From Corynebacterium propinquum DSM 44285 (GTDB taxonomy: Bacteria; Actinomycetota; Actinomycetes; Mycobacteriales; Mycobacteriaceae), in contig NZ_AQXC01000001.1 in the NCBI RefSeq assembly GCF_000375525.1, forward strand, positions 186,001-250,000: a DNA stretch of 64,000 nt, in the 5' to 3' direction. Shown one piece after another: positions 19,309 to 27,220 of the stretch. The translations under genes and the position numbers were made by a program. The notes under the pieces were generated by a model. It did no database searches and had not been told where the DNA came from. It worked only from the letters and a program-made list of their open reading frames with translations. The first letter of the stretch is position 1, and every line of letters starts with the position of its first letter.

Positions 19309-20580
19309 TCACGCTTCTAACAGCGATTGTCCCCAATATTCATCACGTTCCTGACCTTCTGCATCAGTTCCAGGGGGAATAGCCCACACCGACGACCCAA
19401 TATGCGTAATCCATTCGTTAAGGCGGTCGACTTCATCAAGCCGCCGTTGAATGGGAATAAATTGTTCACGCGGGTCCTGCTGGTAGCAGATGAAAATCAG
19501 ACCAGAATTCGATAACTGCTCATCTCCGGGTTCAGGCGGCAAGTCATAACTAAATGGACGACGCAAAAGTTTTTGCCCAGGTTTATCATCTGGGTTACGT
19601 GCGCGCGCCATGTGGCTCGTCGGATCAATAACGGGGAGCCCAAATTTATCGCGAGCTGTGAAATCGGGATCATCGTGTTCATCGGTTCCGGTTAACGGCG
19701 CCCCAGAATCCAGTTTGCGGCCCATCGCATTTTCGCGTGATCCGCGGTCAAGCTTTTCCCACGTATCCAAATTCATACGGATACGTCGAATCACCATCGC
19801 ACTGCCTCCATGAATCCAATCAGGGTCAGACGAGTCACGCGGAATAAATACCTGATTGGCGAATTCTTCTTCGGACCTCGGGTTTACGGTGCCGTCGAAT
19901 TGCCCAAATAAATTTCTGGGCGTGGTGCTCCGAGAACGGGCTCCATCCGCGTGGCTGAAGCCTTGCTGCAACCACGCAACGTCGACGTAATCCACGCCGG
20001 AACGAATCATATGCCGCAGAGCGTATGTGGCGGTGAGCGGTTCGTCGGAGGCAATCTGTAATAAAAGGTCAGCTTCGCCCCAGTGCGGATCAAGTTGATC
20101 GCGGCTAAATTCTGGGATCGGCTGCAACCATTCAGGGCGCTGGTCTTCGGCACCGATCGTGGTAAACAAACCGGGCCCAAATCCAACCGTGATGGTTAAA
20201 TTTCCAGGAACGTTCAGCAATTCGGGTTCTAAGGTACCACGCGGTGCGATGCCCGCGGTTAAGCGTCGGGCGTCTTCGGTCCACAATTTGAGCAGTCTCC
20301 GAACCCCTTCGCGGTCTACCCCTGCTTTGAGAGCAAACGCGACGAGATTGGCACGTGCCTGTTGCGGCTCCTTGATCCCCGCCTGGTGAGTGCCGTCGAA
20401 TGCCACCACCGCATTTTGCAGCCTGACATCAGCCATTGCCACAGCATCGGAAGGACTTTCTGAACCCGCCCACGCCGTGTTGTTTGCGAGTTGAGCCTGG
20501 GAGGAACATCCTTGTAATGCGATCGCAGACGCGCCGGTACCAAGCCCAGCGAGAAAGTGTCGGCGTGAAAAACCAGCCAC
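19309..20580 (-). CDS. Tat-exported Dyp-type heme peroxidase (EfeB-like)
   Basis: Extracytoplasmic dye-decolorizing peroxidase. The 423-residue protein starts with GTG (AAGGAG upstream) and has a twin-arginine signal SRRHFLAGLGTG followed by ALQGC, so it may also be a lipoprotein (Cys25). The Dyp fingerprint GXXDG is present as GQFDG with Asp229, and the heme region DPDWIHGGSAMVIRRIRM is conserved. EfeB usually sits with efeU and efeO for iron uptake. Here it is instead downstream of PCuAC- and CopC-like genes, recalling the Streptomyces DtpA arrangement with copper chaperones. Substrate unknown. Confidence 0.9.
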   Translation of the reverse strand: MAGFSRRHFLAGLGTGASAIALQGCSSQAQLANNTAWAGSESPSDAVAMADVRLQNAVVAFDGTHQAGIKEPQQARANLVAFALKAGVDREGVRRLLKLWTEDARRLTAGIAPRGTLEPELLNVPGNLTITVGFGPGLFTTIGAEDQRPEWLQPIPEFSRDQLDPHWGEADLLLQIASDEPLTATYALRHMIRSGVDYVDVAWLQQGFSHADGARSRSTTPRNLFGQFDGTVNPRSEEEFANQVFIPRDSSDPDWIHGGSAMVIRRIRMNLDTWEKLDRGSRENAMGRKLDSGAPLTGTDEHDDPDFTARDKFGLPVIDPTSHMARARNPDDKPGQKLLRRPFSYDLPPEPGDEQLSNSGLIFICYQQDPREQFIPIQRRLDEVDRLNEWITHIGSSVWAIPPGTDAEGQERDEYWGQSLLEA

Positions 20581-20686
20581 GAAACTAGCTCCTTAAAAAT
20601 TTGCCCGTTACCGTTGACATTGCGTGTCCAGCGCCGCGATCGCGTCTATGGCGGTCTAACGACAAGCTATCGGTATTAGTTGTGCA

Positions 20687-21316
20687 TTAGTTGTGTTCGC
20701 CGTGATCATGACCACCATGCTCGCCGTGATCATGGCCGTTATGATCGTGGCCCGCGTGACCTCCATGGCTCTCGAGGTCGCCGTACTCTTCATCGCCGGC
20801 GCCAATGGTACGAACCGGAACTGGTGCAAGTTCGATTTCACTACCGTCAGCCAATTTCAGGGTAACGGTGATTTCATCGCCGGCTGCGATTTCCCCGTCG
20901 TATTCCATGATCATGAGGTGATCGCCGCCTGGCTTGAGTTCATGAGATTCTCCAGCGGGGATGCGCAATTCCTCTTCGCGCTCACGCATCGCTCCATTCA
21001 CGACCTCGTGGATTTCGTAGCGCGCTTCACCCAGGCTCGTCGTGAAACTCTCGATCACGATATCTTTATCGGAAGCATTTGTCAGTTCCCCAAAAATAGC
21101 AGTCATTGGCTCATCAGCTGCTTTTGCCTTGACGACGCCGTCTTCCAGGGTTACTTCCGTAGCGGCAGATTCTTTGGATGCGGTCGTGGAATCAGAAGCA
21201 GAGCTTTCGGTAGTCGTTGCTGCGGCGTCTGTGTCTGCATCGTCACTGGAACATGCGGCCAAAGTCAGACCGGTAGCAAGAACGAGTGCGGACAATGAAA
21301 GAGCTTTATTTTTCAT
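20687..21316 (-). CDS. PCuAC-type copper chaperone lipoprotein with His-rich tail
   Basis: Likely extracytoplasmic copper-binding protein. The 209-residue product has a lipoprotein signal (LTLAACSS, Cys22), a Ser/Thr/Ala-rich linker and a PCu(A)C domain at about 50-170, including EIHEVVNGAM and ELKPGGDHLMIM, which supply the His and Met ligands of this family. The last 26 residues contain ten histidines in HGGH/HDHGEH units; this tail is extra to the family core and probably binds more metal. ATG preceded by AGGAG. It lies 29 bases after the CopC-like gene and 106 before the Dyp peroxidase. Confidence 0.88.
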   Translation of the reverse strand: MKNKALSLSALVLATGLTLAACSSDDADTDAAATTTESSASDSTTASKESAATEVTLEDGVVKAKAADEPMTAIFGELTNASDKDIVIESFTTSLGEARYEIHEVVNGAMREREEELRIPAGESHELKPGGDHLMIMEYDGEIAAGDEITVTLKLADGSEIELAPVPVRTIGAGDEEYGDLESHGGHAGHDHNGHDHGEHGGHDHGEHN

Positions 21317-21345
21317 GATTTTCTCCTGATGTTAATTGTCATGTG

Positions 21346-21954
21346 CTAGTTGTCGAACCGTTTACGCTTTTGTACTAGCAGTACGATAACCCCGATGGCA
21401 GCGGCGATAGCACCGATTGCGATAACGATGCTGGCAGCACCGGCGCCTTGACTGTCTTCCGCGTTTTCTACCGCATCTGAGGTATCTGCTTCCGCAGAGT
21501 CATTATTATCTGGTTGTGAATCTGCCGACGCGGAGGAAGCGGTTCCGCCGCCGTTTCCGACGCTGAACTCCAGACCACCGCGGGTAGCATGACCATCAGA
21601 TGAAGTAATTTGATAGCCGACAGAATAAGTTCCGTCCGGTGTATCGAGATTATCGGGAACGTCGACGGTTAGTACCCTGCCGTCCAAGTCCGGTTCAGCA
21701 TCAAAAATGGTCTCGCCGCTCGCATTGCTCACCGCAACGGTATTGAAACCTTCCCTCGGTTCCCCTGAGAATTCGAGCACGATGGAGTCTGGGAATTCTT
21801 CTACAACCGAACCGTCTGCAGGGTTACTGTCGACGACTACGTCATGCGCCGACGCCTGTGGCGCAAATGACCACAAGGCAGCAGCACTCAAAGTAGCTGT
21901 CGCCAAACCAGCACCAATGCGGCGTATGGGTGTTCGTTGAGCAGAAGAGCTCAT
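21346..21954 (-). CDS. CopC-domain copper resistance/binding protein
   Basis: Secreted, membrane-anchored copper protein. From ATG 21954 (GGAGG nine bases upstream) it has 202 residues: a signal peptide ending at ASA-H, so that the mature protein would begin with His as in copper-binding CopC; a CopC domain (VVVDSNPADGSVVEEFPDSIVLEFS ... ITSSDGHATRGGLEFSV); a disordered acidic linker; and a C-terminal helix followed by QKRKR. The frame remains open to 21990. It is the first gene of the CopC, PCuAC, Dyp set. Copper transport itself (CopD) is not encoded here. Confidence 0.87.
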   Translation of the reverse strand: MSSSAQRTPIRRIGAGLATATLSAAALWSFAPQASAHDVVVDSNPADGSVVEEFPDSIVLEFSGEPREGFNTVAVSNASGETIFDAEPDLDGRVLTVDVPDNLDTPDGTYSVGYQITSSDGHATRGGLEFSVGNGGGTASSASADSQPDNNDSAEADTSDAVENAEDSQGAGAASIVIAIGAIAAAIGVIVLLVQKRKRFDN

Positions 21955-22209
21955 AAAATTCAGCCTCCATGTTGTGAACTGCGTAGTCATGCACTGTTCT
22001 ACAGGACTAATCGGGTTTTTGACGAGTCCACCTTAGTAGTCGCTAGGTTCATAGAAATAGTTCCGACGAATCTCAAGTTTAACGGTGTAATACCACCCAC
22101 AGATCACAAGTGCCCGTCATTGCCACAAATTCTACTTTTCAGGGCTAAACCCAGTTAAGGGTTTAACCCTGTATTCCCCGCTGCGCTGAGAATATGCTTC
22201 GCATGCGCG

Positions 22210-22241
22210 AACGCCGCCCCTCCCAACGGAGAGACGGCGTT
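22210..22241 (-). terminator. hairpin after the tRNA cluster
   Basis: AACGCCG (22210-22216) pairs with CGGCGTT (22235-22241), and CTCC pairs with GGAG inside, giving a GC-rich hairpin 18 bases beyond the last tRNA. No clear T-run follows on the minus strand, so it may be a processing or weak termination structure. Confidence 0.4.
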
Positions 22242-22258
22242 TCCCAAATAAGAATTGG

Positions 22259-22331
22259 AGCGGATGACGAGACTCGAACTCGCGACCCTCACCTTGGCAA
22301 GGTGATGCGCTACCAGCTGCGCTACATCCGC
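22259..22331 (-). tRNA. tRNA-Gly(GCC), copy 1
   Basis: Reads as a full cloverleaf on the minus strand: acceptor GCGGATG/CATCCGC, anticodon loop TTGCCAA with anticodon GCC, T-arm GTTCGAGTC, discriminator T. 73 bases without encoded CCA. Identical in sequence to the copies at 22613 and 22868. Confidence 0.97.
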
Positions 22332-22393
22332 AAAAGAAAACCACAGGCCCGGTTTCCTTGGGGAATTCCGAAAGGAATTCGGTTATTCCCGTG

Positions 22394-22466
22394 TGCGCGA
22401 TACTGGACTTGAACCAGTGACCCCTACCGTGTCGAGGTAGTGCTCTACCAACTGAGCTAATCGCGC
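22394..22466 (-). tRNA. tRNA-Val(GAC), copy 1
   Basis: Acceptor GCGCGAT/ATCGCGC, anticodon stem CTACC/GGTAG with loop TCGACAC giving anticodon GAC, T-arm GGTTCAAGTCC, discriminator A. 73 bases, identical to the copy at 22716. Confidence 0.97.
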
Positions 22467-22497
22467 TGACAATGACGAAAGTCGTCATTGTTACTCG

Positions 22498-22568
22498 AGG
22501 TGGAAACGGGAATCGAACCCGTGTGCACGGTTTTGCAGACCGTTGCCTCACCACTCGGCCATTCCACC
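22498..22568 (-). tRNA. tRNA-Cys(GCA)
   Basis: Acceptor GGTGGAA/TTCCACC with discriminator T (U73, the known cysteine identity base), anticodon loop CTGCAAA with anticodon GCA, T-arm GGTTCGATTCC. 71 bases. A CAATGAC/GTCATTG hairpin lies between this gene and the Val copy at 22394. Confidence 0.97.
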
Positions 22569-22612
22569 GCGGCGATACCGCCTCACAAGGATACCCACAA
22601 AGGGGGAACCAG

Positions 22613-22685
22613 AGCGGATGACGAGACTCGAACTCGCGACCCTCACCTTGGCAAGGTGATGCGCTACCAGCTGCGCTACATCCGC
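22613..22685 (-). tRNA. tRNA-Gly(GCC), copy 2
   Basis: Same sequence and fold as the Gly(GCC) genes at 22259 and 22868; anticodon GCC, 73 bases. It lies 30 bases from the second Val gene, so a Gly-Val pair is repeated in the cluster. Confidence 0.97.
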
Positions 22686-22715
22686 GGGCGAGGACACCGT
22701 GAGATGTGCCCTCTG

Positions 22716-22788
22716 TGCGCGATACTGGACTTGAACCAGTGACCCCTACCGTGTCGAGGTAGTGCTCTACCAACTGAGCTAATCGCGC
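22716..22788 (-). tRNA. tRNA-Val(GAC), copy 2
   Basis: Identical to the Val(GAC) gene at 22394 across all 73 bases, anticodon GAC, discriminator A. Confidence 0.97.
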
Positions 22789-22867
22789 TAGATATGGAGT
22801 TTTCACTCGGCGTCCGCAACCCTGGATGGAACCCAACAGTATGAGAACCAACCAGCGGCGTACGCTG

Positions 22868-22940
22868 AGCGGATGACGAGACTCGAACTCGCGACCCTCA
22901 CCTTGGCAAGGTGATGCGCTACCAGCTGCGCTACATCCGC
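22868..22940 (-). tRNA. tRNA-Gly(GCC), copy 3
   Basis: First gene of the minus-strand cluster, identical to the other two Gly(GCC) genes. A predicted promoter lies 29 bases upstream (22969-22998), and a short hairpin (CAGTGC...GCACTG) precedes the mature 5' end. Confidence 0.97.
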
Positions 22941-22968
22941 ATTCAGTGCCTTGTGCACTGCTTAAGAG

Positions 22969-22998
22969 ACTCTAGCGGCATACTTACCTAAACACCAA
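22969..22998 (-). promoter_or_regulatory. promoter of the tRNA cluster
   Basis: On the minus strand TTGGTG (-35, 22993-22998) and TAGAGT (-10, 22969-22974) are separated by 18 bases. This is a housekeeping-type promoter placed to transcribe all six tRNA genes. Confidence 0.55.
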
Positions 22999-23061
22999 AT
23001 CCCAAGGTAAAAGCTATATTAGACCGCACGTGACTACACCTGCTTGAGAGATTACTACTGC

Positions 23062-23067
23062 TATTCT
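23062..23067 (+). promoter_or_regulatory. -10 box TATTCT, predicted leaderless start
   Basis: TATTCT ends 7 bases before the ATG at 23075. No ribosome-binding site is present, so the RibD-like transcript is predicted to start at its own initiation codon. Confidence 0.55.
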
Positions 23068-23074
23068 GGTCGCT

Positions 23075-23782
23075 ATGGAAAACCGACCCAGCCTTGCGCA
23101 ACTTCTCGGCCCCGAACGACGAAATTCCGCCGGTTATTGTATCCGCGCAATCTTTGCAAGCACGATCACTGGTTCTGCGACTGTCGATGGGCGCTCGAAC
23201 GATCTGGGCAACGAGCTCGATACTGAATTATTACTCGCAGCTCGCGAGTGGTCAGATGTGGTCTTGGTCGGTTCAGAAACCGTGCGGGCAGAAAATTATA
23301 GTGGTGTCCAACCGACTACCAAGAAGCCAACACCAGCACACATTGCTGTCATGACTGCCTCAATGCACTTCGACGATAATTCTCGTTTCCTCCACGACTA
23401 CCACGTGCCACATCTATTTTTAGTGCCGGAATCGTCACTCAAAGATCCTCATAAAAAGGAAAGAGCGGAGAAACTAACCTCATTTGGCGAGGTCATCGCA
23501 GTTGGTTCGGGTTCGGTGGAAGAATGCATTAAAACCTTGGTAGCTCGAGGCTTTAAGCGAATTTTGTGCGAGGGTGGCCCGTCTGTTTTCAGCGGGTTGA
23601 TCACAGCAAATGCCGTCGACCAATTTTATCTCACACTCGATCCAAGGTTGACCTCTACGGTGGAAACTCCCATCACTCGCGGCACTACCGGAACGGTAAG
23701 CACACAGCAAATGCAATTAGAATCCGTAGAGCGCTGTCCCGATAGCACGCTTTTCCTGCGTTATGGGCGTCACCCACGATAG
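23075..23782 (+). CDS. RibD C-terminal-type pyrimidine reductase
   Basis: Dihydrofolate-reductase-like protein of the RibD_C family, which reduces aminopyrimidine intermediates of riboflavin synthesis or related substrates with NADPH. The 235-residue protein has GSATVDGRSNDLG near the start, DVVLVGSETVRAENY and RILCEGGPSVFSGL, all typical of this fold. There is no N-terminal deaminase domain, so it is not a full RibD; the role in riboflavin synthesis is uncertain. In mycobacteria the gene here (Rv2671) is also called ribD. It is followed directly by the AftC gene. Confidence 0.85.
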   Translation: MENRPSLAQLLGPERRNSAGYCIRAIFASTITGSATVDGRSNDLGNELDTELLLAAREWSDVVLVGSETVRAENYSGVQPTTKKPTPAHIAVMTASMHFDDNSRFLHDYHVPHLFLVPESSLKDPHKKERAEKLTSFGEVIAVGSGSVEECIKTLVARGFKRILCEGGPSVFSGLITANAVDQFYLTLDPRLTSTVETPITRGTTGTVSTQQMQLESVERCPDSTLFLRYGRHPR

Positions 23783-23792
23783 ACTCGATGCG

Positions 23793-25040
23793 ATGAATAC
23801 AGTGGGAACCTCGCAGGTCACTGCCCGCCGGGCACAGGCTTTTTTGTGGCCGCTAGCAATTATGCTGGGAATACAGCTGGTTATCGTCGAGAGCTTAAAC
23901 GGAGCCGTAACCGACGATTTCACAACGGTCTATTCCGCGCTGCAGCGATTCATTCACGGTGAGAACGTTTATGCTCAGGTCTACCACCACACTGATCCGC
24001 TGTATTTATACAACCCCGGCGCTACTCTGCTGCTAGCTCCGCTGGGATTCATTGAACCCGCGGGATTCGCTCGCACACTGTTCATCGTCGCTAATGCCAC
24101 CGCCATCGTCACATCACTGGCAATTCTCACGCGTATTTTTGGTTACTCACTACGAGGCCCGGTTTTCCCGTTGTGCATCGCGGTGGCCACAATGACCGAA
24201 GCTGTCCGCAATACACTGATTTTCTCCAATATCAACGGCATACTTCTTCTCGCGCTCACAGCGTATCTTTGGTGTCTGACGCAAAAGCAACCTTGGGCAC
24301 GCTGGGTAGGCGGAGTCATCATCGGTCTCGCAATTCTCATCAAACCGCAGTTCGCCCCACTGTTATTTTTGCCGCTAGTGATGAGATGGTGGCCCACGAT
24401 CATCATCGGCATTGGGGTACCTGTCGGACTCAATCTCGTTGCCTGGCCCCTCATTCCCGGCGCCCAAGAATACCGGTCGGAACTGGTTCCTCATTTACGC
24501 CAAACGCGTGATTTCGCGAACTCTTCTTTGCCGGGTCTTGCTGAATATTTCGCTATGCCTAATTGGCTTTATTATCCCGTTTGGCTGTTTTTCGCAGGGC
24601 TGGCTGGAATTGCGGTGCTCGCACTTTTGTCACTACGAAAAACTGATCACTTACTCTGGATGGTCACCACCGCCGGGGTACTCTTCTGCGGTGTTTTCTT
24701 TTTGTCCTCGTTGGGACAAATGTATTACTCAATGTTGCTGTTCCCGATGATTTTTAGCTGCACTCGCGGACGTAGCGTTTTCCACCTCTGGCCATCATGG
24801 CTTGCGGCAATTATGTTCTTGTTTCCACTCAGCTGGACTATGACCTGGACTGGGGAACGGGGCGCACCGATCGGGACATGGATGAATTATTTTTCTGCCA
24901 CCGTCGGCTGGGGGCTCTTGCTCTTGACGACGGCTACCTGTTCGGTGGCGTGGTTTCTGCATGACAGAAAACACGACGTCCCAACGCCCAGCGCGCAAGA
25001 TCCCAACCCGGACACAGCAATCGCTAACAGACCGACATAG
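23793..25040 (+). CDS. aftC: alpha-(1->3)-arabinofuranosyltransferase AftC (GT87-type)
   Basis: Polytopic GT-C glycosyltransferase that should add alpha-1,3-linked arabinofuranose branches to arabinogalactan from decaprenyl-phosphoryl-arabinose. The protein has about ten hydrophobic segments; the first extracytoplasmic loop carries the acidic pair VTDDF, and YNPGATLLLAPLG follows, as in GT87 enzymes. I start at ATG 23793 (415 residues, 10 bases after the previous stop); ATG 23763 in the same frame would give 425 residues and overlap the RibD-like gene by 20 bases. Neither has a good ribosome-binding site. The family alone does not fix the substrate: the AftC name rests on synteny with Rv2671-Rv2674. 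Confidence 0.85.
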   Translation: MNTVGTSQVTARRAQAFLWPLAIMLGIQLVIVESLNGAVTDDFTTVYSALQRFIHGENVYAQVYHHTDPLYLYNPGATLLLAPLGFIEPAGFARTLFIVANATAIVTSLAILTRIFGYSLRGPVFPLCIAVATMTEAVRNTLIFSNINGILLLALTAYLWCLTQKQPWARWVGGVIIGLAILIKPQFAPLLFLPLVMRWWPTIIIGIGVPVGLNLVAWPLIPGAQEYRSELVPHLRQTRDFANSSLPGLAEYFAMPNWLYYPVWLFFAGLAGIAVLALLSLRKTDHLLWMVTTAGVLFCGVFFLSSLGQMYYSMLLFPMIFSCTRGRSVFHLWPSWLAAIMFLFPLSWTMTWTGERGAPIGTWMNYFSATVGWGLLLLTTATCSVAWFLHDRKHDVPTPSAQDPNPDTAIANRPT

Positions 25041-25105
25041 CGCCGTGGAATAGGCTCCCGGGGTGATTGATTAAACCGCCGCGATTAACATGTCGTACGT
25101 AAGCG

Positions 25106-25111
25106 TAGAAT
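25106..25111 (+). promoter_or_regulatory. -10 box TAGAAT, predicted leaderless start
   Basis: TAGAAT ends 7 bases before the msrB ATG at 25119, and no Shine-Dalgarno sequence lies between. This predicts a leaderless msrB mRNA with its own promoter. Confidence 0.6.
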
Positions 25112-25118
25112 ATCGCCC

Positions 25119-25520
25119 ATGACAGATTTTTCCCTGATTGCTGACGACCAATGGCGTGAACGCCTCAGCGCAGAAGAGTACCGAGTGCTTCGTCAAGGCG
25201 GAACAGAGGCCCCACACACTGGTGAATACAACAACACCACCACTGAGGGCATCTATTCTTGCCGGGCGTGCGGCGCAGAATTATTTCGTTCCAACCAAAA
25301 ATTTGCCTCACACTGTGGATGGCCATCTTTTTTCTCTCCACTTGCCGGAGACTCCGTTATTGAACGAGAAGATCGCTCGCACGGAATGGTACGTACCGAA
25401 GTGCTATGCGCAAGCTGCAATTCCCACCTCGGCCATGTTTTCGCCGGAGAAGGCTACGATACTCCGACGGATCTGCGCTATTGCATTAATTCGGTCGCAA
25501 TGACGCTTCACGAGGCCTAG
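25119..25520 (+). CDS. msrB: peptide methionine-(R)-S-oxide reductase MsrB
   Basis: Repairs methionine-R-sulfoxide in proteins. The 133-residue protein has the catalytic Cys122 in RYCINSVAM, two CxxC zinc pairs (Cys48/51 and Cys97/100) and the fold motif HCGWPSFF with Cys66 as possible resolving cysteine, plus GHVFAGEG. It has no signal peptide, so it acts in the cytoplasm. It stands between aftC and the convergent hemQ, with a terminator between. Confidence 0.96.
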   Translation: MTDFSLIADDQWRERLSAEEYRVLRQGGTEAPHTGEYNNTTTEGIYSCRACGAELFRSNQKFASHCGWPSFFSPLAGDSVIEREDRSHGMVRTEVLCASCNSHLGHVFAGEGYDTPTDLRYCINSVAMTLHEA

Positions 25521-25555
25521 CCACCTAACAACTCAGGTATCCGGTAACGGCGATA

Positions 25556-25607
25556 TCCACTGAAACGAGCTCGCAAAGTTAGCACGTTTCAGTGGACATT
25601 ATCGGGG
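25556..25607. terminator. terminator between msrB and hemQ
   Basis: TCCACTGAAACG (25556-25567) and its exact complement (25585-25596) form a 12-bp stem around a 17-base loop, followed on the plus strand by CATTATCGGGGTATTTTTC. It serves msrB and may also stop hemQ transcripts. Confidence 0.75.
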
Positions 25608-25638
25608 TATTTTTCGGATGCTCTTTCTGCGCGTACCG

Positions 25639-26373
25639 CTAAGGCAAGGTCTGCACCAGCTCATTCAAATCTTCTACCATGCGGCCGGTGTAAAATGGTA
25701 GCTCTTCGCGTACATGCAAACGAGCTTCTGTGTAACGCATGGTGTGCATCAGGTCTACAATGCGACCTAAATCTTCTGCTTCAAACGACAGCATCCATTC
25801 GTAGTCACTGACGACGAATGCAGCGATGGTATTCGCACGCACGTCAGCAAAATCGCGCGCTTTCATGCCGTGTTCACGCAGAATACGCGCACGCTTTTCT
25901 TCTTCCATGACGTACCAGTCATACGAACGAATGAATGGGTACACGCAACACCATTTTTCGGGGGCCTCCCCCATAATGAACGCCGGGAGGTGGCGTTTAT
26001 TAAATTCCGACGGGCGGTGCACGCCATTTCCTGCCCATACCAACGAGCTTGCCTTACCCAGCGAAGTCTCACGACGGAACGCCGAGAAAACCGACTGCAA
26101 CTCCTCGAAGGTTTCTGCGTGCCACCAGATCATGAAATCCGCACCCGCCTTCATGCCAGCGAGATCATAGATTCCGCGAACAGTGATGCGGCCTTCGTCG
26201 GCAAGCCGGTCGAAGAATTCTTGCGCCTCAACAGCCATCCGCTCCCGTGAAGCCTTATCACCAGCCGTAAATCCATCGTTGAGCTTAAACACCGCGTGCT
26301 GGCTATAACGCTGCACCTTGTTCAACTCGTCATAATTCAATTCTTGTGGGGACTCTGAATGGGACGCCGCCAT
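25639..26373 (-). CDS. hemQ: coproheme decarboxylase (chlorite dismutase family)
   Basis: Last enzyme of the coproporphyrin-dependent heme pathway of Gram-positive bacteria: converts coproheme to heme b with peroxide. The 244-residue protein has the actinobacterial HemQ layout with FIRSYDWYVMEEEKRARILREHG. Tyr145 (in CVYPF), His128 (RHLPAF) and His168 (REHG) align with the catalytic Tyr, distal His and proximal heme ligand as I recall them for the C. diphtheriae enzyme (offset of ten). The distal His marks the actinobacterial branch. ATG preceded by GGAGG. The hemE and hemY genes that adjoin it in mycobacteria are absent here. Confidence 0.95.
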   Translation of the reverse strand: MAASHSESPQELNYDELNKVQRYSQHAVFKLNDGFTAGDKASRERMAVEAQEFFDRLADEGRITVRGIYDLAGMKAGADFMIWWHAETFEELQSVFSAFRRETSLGKASSLVWAGNGVHRPSEFNKRHLPAFIMGEAPEKWCCVYPFIRSYDWYVMEEEKRARILREHGMKARDFADVRANTIAAFVVSDYEWMLSFEAEDLGRIVDLMHTMRYTEARLHVREELPFYTGRMVEDLNELVQTLP

Positions 26374-26565
26374 GGAAACCTCCTGGGGTGTACAGGTGTA
26401 ATGTGCAACTTGTTCGTGACAAGCATTGGTTGTGCACCAATGTGCGCGTTATACGCACAGCAAAACTCAAAATTTGTGCTCGTCGGCGATTAACCACGCA
26501 AATGGTGATTCTACCGTCAACCTTACCCCACGGCGCGCCTTCACCACTACGCCAAGTCTCAACAT

Positions 26566-26571
26566 TAGGTT
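26566..26571 (+). promoter_or_regulatory. -10 box TAGGTT, predicted leaderless start
   Basis: TAGGTT ends 7 bases before the GTG at 26579. The spacing equals that of several other genes in the window and was used to choose the GTG as start. Confidence 0.5.
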
Positions 26572-26578
26572 GAACGTT

Positions 26579-27202
26579 GTGAATGACACAGATGCGTCGA
26601 CGAACTCGCAGGGCACCACAGCTTCGAAGCCGGAACGTGGCGTAACGCCGCAGGCATTTAGCGAAGCCGTGGAATCAATGCACCAAGCAAACCTGCGTCA
26701 GGGTATCTCACTCGGGACGATTCGCCCGCCACAGCGTTTAGCACCTTTTAGCCATGCCATTGGCCTTGAGGTTGAACACCGCTCCACGGACCAAACCCCA
26801 ACAGACTCGGAAGGCGATGCTTTCGGTCGACTCATCCTTTTGCACGACCCAGGCGCGCAGGAGTCCTGGGAAGGCGATATGCGCTTGGTCGCTTATATCC
26901 AGGCGGACATGGAATCAGCCGTCGCTACCGACCCTCTGTTACCCGATGTTGCCTGGCAATGGCTCAGCGAAGGCCTCGAAGCACACGCCGCCGGTTACAC
27001 CAACTTAGGCGGCACCGTGACCTCAACGACTTCGGTCCGCTTTGGCGAAGTTGGCGGGCCGCCTCGTGCATATCAACTGGAAATGCGAGCTTCCTGGACG
27101 GCAGACAACAATCAGCTTGCTAGCCACGTTGAATCCTTCGCCGAAGTTCTCGCACACGTCGCTGGTTTACCGCCCGAGGGCGTAAGTGAGCTCCGCCGCT
27201 AG
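26579..27202 (+). CDS. DUF3000 family protein
   Basis: Conserved actinobacterial protein of unknown function. The frame is open from 26426, but the first 50 residues look non-coding in character and overlap the hemQ promoter region. GTG at 26579, seven bases after a -10 hexamer, gives 207 residues, close to the mycobacterial counterpart Rv2680 (about 210). Features visible: GVTPQAFSEAVESMHQANLRQGI, RPPQRLAPFSHAIGLEV and a C-terminal LGGTVTSTTSVRFGEVGG; no membrane segment or signal peptide. It is followed after 18 bases by the RNase D gene, with which it is probably co-transcribed. Confidence 0.85.
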   Translation: MNDTDASTNSQGTTASKPERGVTPQAFSEAVESMHQANLRQGISLGTIRPPQRLAPFSHAIGLEVEHRSTDQTPTDSEGDAFGRLILLHDPGAQESWEGDMRLVAYIQADMESAVATDPLLPDVAWQWLSEGLEAHAAGYTNLGGTVTSTTSVRFGEVGGPPRAYQLEMRASWTADNNQLASHVESFAEVLAHVAGLPPEGVSELRR

Positions 27203-27220
27203 TCTGCAACACCACAAAAC

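Noticed and set aside
20693-21298. A 201-codon plus-strand frame opposite the PCuAC-like gene
   Set aside because: Shadow of a gene with signal peptide, lipobox and metal ligands; the opposite frame has no coherent fold.
22132-22851. A 239-codon minus-strand open frame with repeated peptide segments
   Set aside because: It runs through the tRNA genes; the repeated peptides (for example CSAAGSASPCQGEGREF) are translations of identical tRNA copies.
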